64,000 bases of DNA from Achromobacter sp. Bel (lineage in GTDB: Bacteria; Pseudomonadota; Gammaproteobacteria; Burkholderiales; Burkholderiaceae_B), in contig NZ_JABBJN010000011.1 of NCBI RefSeq assembly GCF_012928505.1, forward strand, positions 62,001 through 126,000, given 5' to 3'. How positions within the stretch are numbered: the stretch's first letter is position 1; every line of letters begins with the position of its first letter. The notes beneath the pieces are model-generated. The model was not told the origin of the DNA. It did not search any database and saw only the letters and a program-made list of their open reading frames with translations. The translations under genes and the position numbers were made by a program. Below, piece by piece: positions 17,757 through 25,501 of this stretch.

Positions 17757-17999
17757 CCATCTTCAAACATCGGAGGGGCTACGCCCAGGCTGAGTTCAGC
17801 GCACGGATGCCGGGACTACAGTGATTTCGCTTCACCCGCCAACCGAGCAATTCCGGCATGACGAGCGCCCACTTTGTTTTCTTAGAGTTAAATGTATTTG
17901 GAGTCAATGATATATAGACTATTTCTAAGGCCTTTTATCTCGTTGCCTTGTGTGGGATAGTTCCTTAACTGGACGCCTGCTCCACCGAATTGGCGTTGA
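17757..17999. other. intergenic gap between exoprotein and DUF1232 genes
   Basis: About 240 bases without a supported gene. It contains a long-range ATGCCGG...CCGGCAT pair and an AT-rich stretch (17880-17940) around ATGATATATAGAC, clearly poorer in GC than its surroundings. No convincing rho-independent terminator with a T-run was found. It separates a plus-strand gene from a convergent minus-strand gene. Confidence 0.4.
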
Positions 18000-18398
18000 T
18001 CAATCCAGGGGCCGTGGCAGCAACCAGAGCCACAATGCCAGACCAGTGGCAACCCACATCGCGATGATCAGCGTCGCACCGATCATGCTGCGGGGCTTTG
18101 AGGCGGCCGAACTCATCCAGGCCTCTGCCTGGCGCCTGCTTTCGACAAGAATGTCCGGCGGCAAGAGCCTGATGGCCAGGTAGATCAAGCCTGGAAGCAG
18201 CAGCACGTCATCGATGTAGCCCAATATCGGTATGAAGTCAGGAATCAAATCGATGGGGCTAAGAGCATAGGCCACCACGAACACCCCTACCGCCTTGGCG
18301 TACCAAGGCGTCCGAGGGTGCTTGCCTGCAAACCAGAGGGTTAAGCCGTCTCGCTTGATGCGCTTGGCCCAGGCCTTCAGCCGTTCACTGATGTTCAT
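18000..18398 (-). CDS. DUF1232 family small membrane protein
   Basis: A 132-residue protein with the DUF1232 (YkvA) core: VVAYALSPIDLIPDFIPILG followed by YIDDVLLLPGLIYLAIRLLP. A last hydrophobic helix (IIAMWVATGLALWLWLL) follows residue ~105. The N-terminus is basic and probably cytoplasmic. Function of the family is unknown. It is transcribed divergently from arsR across a 110-base gap full of dyads, so it may share a control region with the arsenic operon, but DUF1232 is not a known arsenic-resistance protein. Confidence 0.8.
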   Translation of the reverse strand: MNISERLKAWAKRIKRDGLTLWFAGKHPRTPWYAKAVGVFVVAYALSPIDLIPDFIPILGYIDDVLLLPGLIYLAIRLLPPDILVESRRQAEAWMSSAASKPRSMIGATLIIAMWVATGLALWLWLLPRPLD

Positions 18399-18432
18399 GA
18401 CGATGTTGTGGGTTTTCCCGCAGCAGATGCGC

Positions 18433-18502
18433 CTCCTATTCTAGGAGCATTCGTCTCCAGCGAAATTTTTACTATTCAATAGTTCAACGTTCGTTGTATG
18501 AT
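18433..18502. promoter_or_regulatory. dyad-rich arsR promoter/operator region
   Basis: Three palindromes lie in a row: CTCCTA-TTC-TAGGAG (18433-18447), ACTATT-C-AATAGT (18471-18483) and CAACG-TT-CGTTG (18485-18496). A -10-like TATGAT is at 18497-18502, with TTCAAT at 18475-18480 as a possible -35 16 bases upstream, so the third palindrome fills the promoter spacer, the usual place for an ArsR operator. Transcription from this promoter would begin close to the arsR ATG. The promoter assignment is by eye. Confidence 0.5.
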
Positions 18503-18508
18503 CGAATT

Positions 18509-18835
18509 ATGAACGAAGATCAAGCAGTTTTCGCCCTCGGTGCCCTGGCCCACACCCAACGTCTTCGCGTGTTTCGCGCACTCGTGGTTGCCGGCCCCAG
18601 CGGTCTCACGCCCAGCGTCTTGGCGGATCAGCTCAGCGTCGCGCGCAATAACTTGTCCTTCCACTTGAAGGAGTTGTCGCATGCTGGTCTGGTCACCATC
18701 GAGCAGCAAGGCCGAAATCTGATCTATCGCGCCGACTTCTCGCAGATGAATGGGCTGCTTGGCTATCTCACCGAACACTGCTGCGAAGGTTCCACCTGCG
18801 AGGCCTCCGACTCCGGAGCTTGCACTACCTGCTGA
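18509..18835 (+). CDS. arsR: ArsR-family arsenic-responsive repressor
   Basis: A 108-residue winged-helix repressor. The recognition helix region is SVARNNLSFHLKELSHAGLV (residues ~43-62), followed by the wing (EQQGRNLIYRADF). The C-terminus is Cys-rich: Cys91, Cys92, Cys97, Cys105 and Cys108. ArsR proteins sense As(III) or organoarsenicals through Cys clusters that arose independently at different places in the fold, and a C-terminal cluster is one such arrangement. ATG 18509 is chosen over a TTG five codons earlier that falls in the operator palindrome. It is the first gene of the arsenic operon and presumably autoregulatory. Confidence 0.9.
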   Translation: MNEDQAVFALGALAHTQRLRVFRALVVAGPSGLTPSVLADQLSVARNNLSFHLKELSHAGLVTIEQQGRNLIYRADFSQMNGLLGYLTEHCCEGSTCEASDSGACTTC

Positions 18836-18848
18836 TCAGGAGCTGTCC

Positions 18849-19343
18849 ATGAAACGCTTTCACGTTCATCTACATGTCGATGATTTGGCCAAGAACATCG
18901 GCTTCTATTCGCGGCTGTTTGCGCAAGATCCCGCTCGCGTCGAGTCGGACTATGCGAAATGGATGCTCGATGATCCGCCAGTGAATTTCGCAATTTCGAC
19001 CCGTGGCGCTGCCGCGGGAGTCGATCACTTTGGCATTCAGGCCGAGAACGCCGAAGAGTTGATTGCCCTGAAGTCGCGAGCGAAATCAGCCAGCCTGTCT
19101 CTGGAGGACCAGGGAGAGACGTCATGCTGCTACTCCCGCAGCGAGAAATACTGGATCACTGATCCGCAAGGCGTGGCGTGGGAGCACTTCCATACGTTGG
19201 GGGCGATCCCTGTCTATGGAGCGTCACACCATGACGCACTTGCGACCGACGTGGCCGGCGCCTGCTGTTCGCCTTCTGTGTCCTCCGCGGTGAAGAACCA
19301 CTGCTGTGTCCCGAATACCAAATCCTCCACTCGCTGCTGCTAG
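18849..19343 (+). CDS. arsI: ArsI-like C-As lyase (VOC family organoarsenical demethylase)
   Basis: A 164-residue VOC-fold dioxygenase. Candidate Fe(II) ligands are His5 or His7, His60 (VDHFG) and Glu112 (WEHF), matching the ArsI pattern. The ArsI-specific vicinal cysteines are present as Cys93-Cys94 (ETSCCYSRSEKYW); these bind trivalent organoarsenicals such as MAs(III). The C-terminus adds three more Cys pairs (CC at 139-140, 152-153, 163-164). The enzyme splits the C-As bond to give As(III), which Acr3 then exports. It sits 13 bases after arsR. Related cadmium-induced CadI proteins share the fold, but the arsenic operon favours ArsI. Confidence 0.8.
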   Translation: MKRFHVHLHVDDLAKNIGFYSRLFAQDPARVESDYAKWMLDDPPVNFAISTRGAAAGVDHFGIQAENAEELIALKSRAKSASLSLEDQGETSCCYSRSEKYWITDPQGVAWEHFHTLGAIPVYGASHHDALATDVAGACCSPSVSSAVKNHCCVPNTKSSTRCC

Positions 19344-19351
19344 GAATTCCC

Positions 19352-19852
19352 ATGTCGCACTCCCCTTTCAACGTGCTGTTTCTCTGTACAGGCAACTCTG
19401 CACGCTCCATCCTGGCTGAAGGTCTACTCAGAGGACTCGGTGGCGATCGCTTCCAGGCATATTCCGCTGGCAGCACCCCCAAAGGCGAGGTTCACCCTTT
19501 GGCGCTCGCCACGCTGAGCTCTTTTTCATTGCCCTCCGATGGCTATCGGAGCAAGAGCTGGGACGAGTTCGCGGCGCCGGGGGCGCCAAAAATGGACTTC
19601 ATCATTACCGTCTGCGATAACGCCGCCGGCGAAGTGTGCCCTGTCTGGCCTGGACAGCCAATGACGGCACACTGGGGCATTGCCGACCCAGCCGCCTATG
19701 AAGGAACCGAAGAAGAGCGTCGCAAGGCGTTTCAGGACGCCGCACGTGTACTCAAGCGCCGCCTCGAGCTTTTCCTTTCTTTGCCCATTGACCGCCTGGA
19801 TGCCATGTCGCTCCAGACCGAGTTGCGCGGTATTGGCAAAACTCAGGAGTAA
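19352..19852 (+). CDS. arsC: arsenate reductase, low-molecular-weight phosphatase type
   Basis: A 166-residue protein of the LMW protein-tyrosine-phosphatase-like ArsC class. The P-loop CTGNSARS begins at Cys12, and the second and third redox cysteines appear as Cys88 and Cys96 in VCDNAAGEVCPVWPG. It reduces arsenate to arsenite, recycled by thioredoxin or glutathione/glutaredoxin depending on subclass. An AGGAA site precedes the ATG. It lies 8 bases after arsI and 4 bases before acr3, so the genes are co-transcribed. Confidence 0.9.
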   Translation: MSHSPFNVLFLCTGNSARSILAEGLLRGLGGDRFQAYSAGSTPKGEVHPLALATLSSFSLPSDGYRSKSWDEFAAPGAPKMDFIITVCDNAAGEVCPVWPGQPMTAHWGIADPAAYEGTEEERRKAFQDAARVLKRRLELFLSLPIDRLDAMSLQTELRGIGKTQE

Positions 19853-19856
19853 GTCG

Positions 19857-20939
19857 ATGTCATCCAGTACACAGGCGGCGGCGCCCGTGCCGCAGGCGCG
19901 CGGTGGCATGAGCGTCTTCGAGCGGTACCTGACGCTCTGGGTGTTTCTCTGCATCGTGCTCGGTGTCGCACTGGGCCAGCTCATGCCGGCCCTGTTTCAA
20001 ACCATCGGGCACCTCGAAGTCGCGCAAGTCAATCTGCCCGTCGGCCTGTTGATCTGGGTAATGATCATTCCGATGCTGCTCAAGGTGGATTTCGGCGCGC
20101 TCGGTCAGGTTAAACAGCATTGGCGCGGCATCGGCGTGACGCTGTTCATCAATTGGGCTGTCAAGCCCTTCTCGATGGCGTTCCTGGGTTGGTTGTTCAT
20201 CCGGCAGGTCTTTTCCCCCTGGTTGCCTGCTGACCAGCTGGACAGCTATATCGCGGGACTGATCCTGCTGGCCGCCGCTCCATGTACTGCCATGGTGTTC
20301 GTCTGGAGCCGGCTGACCGGTGGTGACCCGGTGTTCACGCTGTCCCAGGTTGCGCTGAACGACACGATCATGGTGTTCGCTTTCGCGCCCATTGTCGGAT
20401 TGCTGCTGGGCCTGTCGGCCATCACCGTGCCCTGGGATACGTTGCTGGTGTCCGTTGGGCTGTACATCGTGATTCCGGTCGTCCTCGCCCAGCTCTGGCG
20501 TCGCGCGCTACTGCGCCGCGGGCAGGAAGCGTTCGAAGCAGCCTTGGCCCGAATCGGCCCGTTTTCCATGGCCGCGCTATTGCTGACGCTGGTGCTGCTG
20601 TTCGCGTTCCAGGGCGAAGCCATCATTGGCCAGCCGCTGGTGATCGCCATGCTGGCCGTGCCGATCCTGATCCAGGTGCTTTTCAACTCCGGATTGGCGT
20701 ACTGGCTCAATCGCCGGGTTGGCGAAAAGCACAATATCGCTTGCCCGTCAGCGTTGATCGGCGCATCCAACTTCTTCGAGCTCTCCGTCGCCGCCGCGAT
20801 CAGCCTGTTCGGTTTCCAGTCCGGAGCCGCTTTGGCGACGGTGGTGGGCGTGCTGATCGAGGTCCCGGTGATGTTGCTGGTGGTGCGCGTCGTGAACCAG
20901 TCCAAAGACTGGTACGACGCGGGCGCCAAGCGGGGGTAA
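19857..20939 (+). CDS. acr3: ACR3-family arsenite efflux permease
   Basis: A 360-residue permease with about ten membrane segments. Family motifs include LLIWVMIIPMLLKVDF, INWAVKPFSMAFLGWLF, the conserved Cys in ILLAAAPCTAMVFVWS and CPSALIGASNFFELSVAAAI. It exports As(III) using the membrane potential and is unrelated to ArsB. ATG 19857 follows arsC by 4 bases; a longer frame opening at 19680 lies inside arsC and is not the start. Often annotated arsB, but the sequence is Acr3. Confidence 0.92.
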   Translation: MSSSTQAAAPVPQARGGMSVFERYLTLWVFLCIVLGVALGQLMPALFQTIGHLEVAQVNLPVGLLIWVMIIPMLLKVDFGALGQVKQHWRGIGVTLFINWAVKPFSMAFLGWLFIRQVFSPWLPADQLDSYIAGLILLAAAPCTAMVFVWSRLTGGDPVFTLSQVALNDTIMVFAFAPIVGLLLGLSAITVPWDTLLVSVGLYIVIPVVLAQLWRRALLRRGQEAFEAALARIGPFSMAALLLTLVLLFAFQGEAIIGQPLVIAMLAVPILIQVLFNSGLAYWLNRRVGEKHNIACPSALIGASNFFELSVAAAISLFGFQSGAALATVVGVLIEVPVMLLVVRVVNQSKDWYDAGAKRG

Positions 20940-20942
20940 ACG

Positions 20943-22130
20943 GTGACAGGAGCACCCGTCCGGGTCGTCGGTGGCCTGGGCACCGCCCAAACGCTGGCCT
21001 GGGCGTCGTCCTACTACCTGCCTGCCATGTTGGCGGCGCCGATGGCCAGGGACCTGGGTGTTCCCACGCCAACGGTCTACGCGGCCTTTTCCGGCGCAAT
21101 GGTGGTATCGGCCCTGGTCGGCCCGTGGGCCGGGCAAGCGATCGACCGCCACGGCGGTCGTGTCGTCTTGGTCGGCACCAGCCTGATATTCGCGCTCGGA
21201 TTGACCGTGCTTGGATCCTCCCAAGGGCTGTGGACGATGGCCGCCGCCTGGCTCATTATCGGCGTAGCGATGGGGGCTGGCCTGTATGAAGCCGCCTTCT
21301 CCAGCTTGGTTCGTCTGTATGGGCATCATGCCCGTGGCGCGATCACGGGCATCACCCTGATTGCCGGCTTTGCGAGCACCGTCGGCTGGCCATTGTCTGC
21401 CTGGATGGAAACACAATTCGGATGGCGCAACGCGTGCTACGGCTGGGCGGGCTTGCATCTACTGATTGGCTTGCCGCTCAATGCCTGGCTTCCGAAATTG
21501 ATGCCCCAGGCGAAACATGAGAGGTTCGCTGTCGCGGATTCCACGAAGGTCGTCTCCTCCCCTACGCCTACGACCGAGCGCCACGGGTACGCAACCGCCC
21601 TCCTCGCCTTCGTCTTCGCCGCAACCTGGTTCATCAGCACCGCGATGGCCACGCATTTGCCGCGGATGCTGGAGGCTACCGGTGCCACGCTCGCCGCGGC
21701 AGTCGCAGTCGGTGTCCTCATCGGTCCAGCGCAGGTGGCCGGCCGCGTGCTCGAGTTCGGGTTCCTGCGGCGCGTTCACCCCCTGCTGTCGGCACGCTTG
21801 GCCGCACTGGCACACCCCGCCGGTGTGATCGTATTGCTGATGGCGGGGCCGGTTATGGCCCCTGTATTTGCGATCCTGCATGGGGCGGGTAACGGCATCC
21901 TCACCATCGCAAAGGGCACCTTGCCGCTGGTGCTGTTTGGCGCCCAAGGGTATGGCGCGCGCCAGGGGTGGCTGATGATGCCCGCGCGGATCGCGCAGGC
22001 GGCGGCCCCATTTCTTTTCGGCCTGGCTCTGGACGCTTGGGGATCCCACGCATTGTGGCTGTCGGGCGCCATCGGTCTGGCCGCCTGTGGCGCGCTGATG
22101 CTGCTGCGCGCCCAGCCCCCCAGACAGTGA
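20943..22130 (+). CDS. MFS transporter of the arsenic operon
   Basis: A 395-residue 12-segment major facilitator with GTG start 3 bases after acr3. The inter-helix loop motif is [14 protein letters not shown]. Central loop residues (~190-215) are hydrophilic. Position between acr3 and arsH points to a role in arsenic handling. MFS arsenic exporters such as ArsK and ArsP-like partners are known in proteobacteria, but the substrate (arsenite, organoarsenical or other) cannot be read from sequence. A degenerate copy of part of this gene lies at 2657-2784. Confidence 0.8.
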   Translation: MTGAPVRVVGGLGTAQTLAWASSYYLPAMLAAPMARDLGVPTPTVYAAFSGAMVVSALVGPWAGQAIDRHGGRVVLVGTSLIFALGLTVLGSSQGLWTMAAAWLIIGVAMGAGLYEAAFSSLVRLYGHHARGAITGITLIAGFASTVGWPLSAWMETQFGWRNACYGWAGLHLLIGLPLNAWLPKLMPQAKHERFAVADSTKVVSSPTPTTERHGYATALLAFVFAATWFISTAMATHLPRMLEATGATLAAAVAVGVLIGPAQVAGRVLEFGFLRRVHPLLSARLAALAHPAGVIVLLMAGPVMAPVFAILHGAGNGILTIAKGTLPLVLFGAQGYGARQGWLMMPARIAQAAAPFLFGLALDAWGSHALWLSGAIGLAACGALMLLRAQPPRQ

Positions 22131-22161
22131 AATTTCAGTCTTGCATCAAGAGAGGTATTGC

Positions 22162-22908
22162 ATGAGTTCCATCCAGAGGGCCATCGTGTCCAAGCACGTT
22201 GCAGACCTGCCCAACATTGACCCGTCATTGTTGGAACAACCGTCCATAGAGGCATTGTTCTCGCCCAATCGCGCCACGCACGCGCCACGCTTTTTGGTGC
22301 TGTATGGCTCCTTGCGCGCACGTTCCTACAGCCGCCTGGTCGCCGAGGAATCAGCAAGGCTGCTCCAAGCCCTGGGCGGCGAAACCCGTATGTTCAATCC
22401 ATCCGGGCTACCGCTGGTCGACGACGCCAGCGACGACCATCCCAAAGTCCGCGAACTGCACGAGCTGGTTCAATGGTCGGAAGGCATGGTGTGGAGCTCG
22501 CCGGAGCGCCATGGCGCCATGACCGGGCTCATGAAGACGCAAATCGACTGGATTCCCCTGTCCATGGGGGCTGTGCGCCCCACCCAGGGCAAAACGTTGG
22601 CCGTCATGCAGGTATCGGGCGGCTCGCAATCCTTTAACGCCGTGAACCAGATGCGGGTGTTGGGGCGCTGGATGAGGATGCTGACGATCCCTAACCAATC
22701 CTCGGTGGCCAAGGCTTACCAAGAATTCGACGATTCGGGGCGAATGAAGCCCTCGCCCTACTATGACCGCGTCGTCGACGTCGTCGAGGAACTGATGAAG
22801 TTCACCTTGCTCACGCGGGATGTTGCGCCGTACTTGGTGGACCGCTACAGCGAACGCAAGGAATCCGCCGCGGCCCTTTCCAGCCGGATGCAGCAAGGCG
22901 CCCTATAA
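22162..22908 (+). CDS. arsH: ArsH-type NADPH:FMN oxidoreductase
   Basis: A 248-residue flavodoxin-fold protein with the FMN-binding [15 protein letters not shown] motif (residues ~50-64) and the [20 protein letters not shown] block typical of ArsH. ArsH oxidises trivalent organoarsenicals to less toxic pentavalent forms and can reduce other acceptors. ATG 22162 follows AGAGG; an in-frame TTG seven codons earlier lacks that. Together with ArsI it gives the operon two routes against methylarsenite. It is the last gene of the operon and is followed by a hairpin. Confidence 0.92.
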   Translation: MSSIQRAIVSKHVADLPNIDPSLLEQPSIEALFSPNRATHAPRFLVLYGSLRARSYSRLVAEESARLLQALGGETRMFNPSGLPLVDDASDDHPKVRELHELVQWSEGMVWSSPERHGAMTGLMKTQIDWIPLSMGAVRPTQGKTLAVMQVSGGSQSFNAVNQMRVLGRWMRMLTIPNQSSVAKAYQEFDDSGRMKPSPYYDRVVDVVEELMKFTLLTRDVAPYLVDRYSERKESAAALSSRMQQGAL

Positions 22909-22949
22909 GGGGCTTGCAGAGCAGTCGCATGACCAAAGGCCCCTTTTCC
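22907..22949 (+). terminator. possible terminator after arsH
   Basis: AAGGGGC (22907-22913) pairs with GCCCCTT (22939-22945) across a 25-base loop and runs into TTTTCCCC. The loop is long and the T-run short, so it is a weak intrinsic terminator at best. It separates arsH from the convergent LysR gene. Confidence 0.4.
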
Positions 22950-22981
22950 CCTGCCTGCCGTGCAGGTTTTGGGGGGCCGGC

Positions 22982-23962
22982 CTACTGCACGGCCAGTTCA
23001 TGGGAAGCCAGGCGCTCCGCCATGGAATAGCCGTCGATGTAGTCCCGGAAATGCTTCAGGAAAGCGGTCTCGGCGGACGTCAATGGCGCGTCGCGGTGCC
23101 AAAGCAGATGCAGCGCGACCGAGCAAACCCCTTCCCCGGGCGGCAGGCGCCACAGCCGCCCTTGTTCCAGGTCCGCCTGGACGCTGTGTTCAGGCAGACA
23201 TCCGATTCCGAACCCTGCGATCAGCAAGCGCTTGACTTCGTCATGCTGGGTCGACGTTGCCACGATCCGGCCTGAAAAGCCGCGCTGATCGCGGAAAATA
23301 GTCAGGGGGGACAGGCTGTCGCCCAGGGCGTCGCTTGCGAACGACACGAAATTCTCGCCCAGCAAGTCGTCAATGCGGATGTCGGGCTTGCCGAACAAGG
23401 CATGGTTGCGGCCGCAGAACAATGCGTACCGCTGCTGCAGGAACACCTTGCTCTCCAGGCGCTTGGGCATCTGGCGGCTTAATGCGATGCCTGCCGTGGC
23501 GGCCCGCTGCTGCATCAGCGTCACGATTTCGCTGCTTGGCATCACGTCCATCTGCACCTCGATACGCGGAAACGCGCGATGGAAATCCGCCCAGAAGTTG
23601 TCATACACGGTCGAGTGGATCCGGCTTGCCACAAGCAGATGGATCCGCCCTGTGGCTTCTACCTTCGTTTGCGAGACATCCGTCAGCAGCTGGGACACGC
23701 TGCCGTAGATGGCCTCGGCCGCCCGGCAGGCTTCCTCGCCCGCATTCGTGACCGTGAATGCGGTGTTGTGCCGCTCGATCAACCGCCGCCCAAGCTGGTC
23801 TTCCAGGCGCTTTAACGCCTGGCTGACCGCCGATTGGGTCAGGTGCAATTTGGTGGCGGCGCCGCTGATGCTCCGTTCCTGAACAATGACCAGAAACGTA
23901 CGGAGCAGATTCCAGTCCAGCCGATCGCCGGTGCGGGTGTCGAGAAGCGTGGCAGGGGTCAT
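22982..23962 (-). CDS. LysR-family transcriptional regulator
   Basis: A 326-residue LTTR. The helix-turn-helix is SISGAATKLHLTQSAVSQAL at residues ~32-51, then KRLEDQLGRRLIERH. Residues ~100-300 form the effector-binding domain (GRIHLLVASR, IAGFGIGCLPEH). It is divergent from the MHS transporter and M20 hydrolase genes, which are the likely targets. The intergenic region holds a CATAA-N7-TTATG dyad that fits a LysR box. The inducer is unknown, presumably the transported compound. Confidence 0.9.
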   Translation of the reverse strand: MTPATLLDTRTGDRLDWNLLRTFLVIVQERSISGAATKLHLTQSAVSQALKRLEDQLGRRLIERHNTAFTVTNAGEEACRAAEAIYGSVSQLLTDVSQTKVEATGRIHLLVASRIHSTVYDNFWADFHRAFPRIEVQMDVMPSSEIVTLMQQRAATAGIALSRQMPKRLESKVFLQQRYALFCGRNHALFGKPDIRIDDLLGENFVSFASDALGDSLSPLTIFRDQRGFSGRIVATSTQHDEVKRLLIAGFGIGCLPEHSVQADLEQGRLWRLPPGEGVCSVALHLLWHRDAPLTSAETAFLKHFRDYIDGYSMAERLASHELAVQ

Positions 23963-23995
23963 GAGGGGCGTGCGCCGTTGAGCGATGTTTGGCCT

Positions 23996-24020
23996 TATCC
24001 CGCGAAAAACAGGCGGGATA
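23996..24020. promoter_or_regulatory. TATCCCGC inverted repeat in LysR leader
   Basis: TATCCCGC (23996-24003) and GCGGGATA (24013-24020) form an 8-bp perfect inverted repeat, 34 bases upstream of the LysR start. It could be an operator or a leader hairpin. No function is shown. Confidence 0.35.
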
Positions 24021-24070
24021 CCCCGTGTTTTCGCCGGACATCAATGCAGATTAAGTTGATTATTAAAAAG

Positions 24071-24087
24071 CATAAATTGACGTTATG
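24071..24087. promoter_or_regulatory. candidate LysR binding box
   Basis: CATAA-ATTGACG-TTATG, a dyad with a T-N11-A core, lies 59 bases before the transporter ATG in AT-rich DNA. This matches the general LTTR site layout and lies between the divergent genes. Confidence 0.45.
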
Positions 24088-24145
24088 TCCAGCTCGGAGC
24101 GATAAACGCGCCTTCGAACAACGATATTCAGTCAAGGGGAAAACC

Positions 24146-25468
24146 ATGGCCGCTTCCGCCAGTCCTTCCACGGGGCGTCAGCCCGTCCGGGCCGCGACCG
24201 CCGCGTTCGTCGGCACGACCATCGAATGGTATGACTTCTACATCTACGCCACGGCCGCCGCCCTGGTGTTCGGCAAAGTGTTCTTTCCCACCGTGGACCC
24301 GTTCATCAGCACCATGGCGTCGTTCGGCACCTTCGCCGCCGGGTTCCTGGCGCGGCCATTGGGCGGCGTGATTTTCGGACACCTTGGCGATCGGGTCGGC
24401 CGCAAGAACGCGCTGATGGCGACACTGGTCATCATGGGCGTCGCCACGGTCGGCATCGGCCTGCTGCCCAGCTACGCGACCGCCGGTCTGTGGGCCCCCG
24501 CCCTCCTCTTGCTGCTGCGTCTGGCGCAGGGCCTGGCGGTGGGCGGCGAATGGGGCGGCGCGGTGCTGATGGCGGGCGAACACGCTTCGCAGCGCCGGCG
24601 CACGTTCGCCGCATCGTTCGCGCAGCTGGGCAGCCCGGCGGGATTGATCCTGTCGCTGCTGGCCTTCCGCCTGCTGACGACTCTGGACGAGGCCGACTTC
24701 GTCAGTTGGGGGTGGCGCGTGCCGTTCCTGATCAGCGCCGTCCTGCTGTTGGTGGGCTACTTCATCCGCGTGGGCGTCAACGAATCGCCCGACTTCGCGA
24801 AAGTGCTCGAACGCCAGGAGCGCGCAGAGATTCCAGCCAAGGAAGTGTTGCGCACCGCCTGGCGCACGGTCCTGCTGTGCATGGGCGTGTGCACGGTCGC
24901 GATCGGCGGCATCTACTTCACCAACACGTTCATGCTGTCGTACACCACGCAGACGATGGGCCTGTCCCGCGCGATGATCCTGGACTGCCTGTTCGTCGTC
25001 GCCATCATCCAGTTCCTGGTCCAACCGCTGGCGGCCTGGCTGGCGGACGTGATCGGGCCCAGCCGCGTCTTGATCACCGCTGCGGCGTGCTCGGTGCTGG
25101 CGCCCTACCCGATGTTCATGCTGGTCAGCCAGGGCACGATGTTCAGCATCATCGCCGGCATCTCCATCGTACTGGTCTTCATGGCGGCGATCTATTCGGC
25201 GATGGCTGGATACATCAGCTCGGCGTTCGCCACGCACGTGCGCTATTCCGGCATTTCGCTGTCGTATCAGCTCTGCGGCGCCGTCGCGGGCGGGATGACG
25301 CCGCTGATCGGCACGTGGCTGGCCTATCACTATCCCGGCCAATGGCTGCCCTTGGCGATTTTCTATTCGACCTTGTCAGCGATCACACTGATTTCACTGT
25401 GGGCGTTGGCCGGTCATAAACGCCGCCTGGCGCTGGAAGCGCCGCGCGCCGCCGCGTCGGCCGCATGA
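24146..25468 (+). CDS. MHS-family MFS metabolite:proton symporter
   Basis: A 440-residue, 12-segment transporter of the metabolite:H+ symporter group. Diagnostic motifs: FVGTTIEWYDFYIYATAAAL at the N-terminus, ASFGTFAAGFLARPLGGVIF, GHLGDRVGRKNAL and RLAQGLAVGGEWGGAVLMA. Members carry shikimate, alpha-ketoglutarate, citrate, proline/betaine or dicarboxylates. Start at ATG 24146 after AAGGGGA; the open frame extends upstream but has no family similarity there. It is followed 33 bases later by an M20 hydrolase, so the imported compound is probably an N-acyl amino acid or related amide. Confidence 0.88.
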   Translation: MAASASPSTGRQPVRAATAAFVGTTIEWYDFYIYATAAALVFGKVFFPTVDPFISTMASFGTFAAGFLARPLGGVIFGHLGDRVGRKNALMATLVIMGVATVGIGLLPSYATAGLWAPALLLLLRLAQGLAVGGEWGGAVLMAGEHASQRRRTFAASFAQLGSPAGLILSLLAFRLLTTLDEADFVSWGWRVPFLISAVLLLVGYFIRVGVNESPDFAKVLERQERAEIPAKEVLRTAWRTVLLCMGVCTVAIGGIYFTNTFMLSYTTQTMGLSRAMILDCLFVVAIIQFLVQPLAAWLADVIGPSRVLITAAACSVLAPYPMFMLVSQGTMFSIIAGISIVLVFMAAIYSAMAGYISSAFATHVRYSGISLSYQLCGAVAGGMTPLIGTWLAYHYPGQWLPLAIFYSTLSAITLISLWALAGHKRRLALEAPRAAASAA

Positions 25469-25501
25469 CCCCGATATCCACTCATCACTGAAGGAACCCG
25501 C

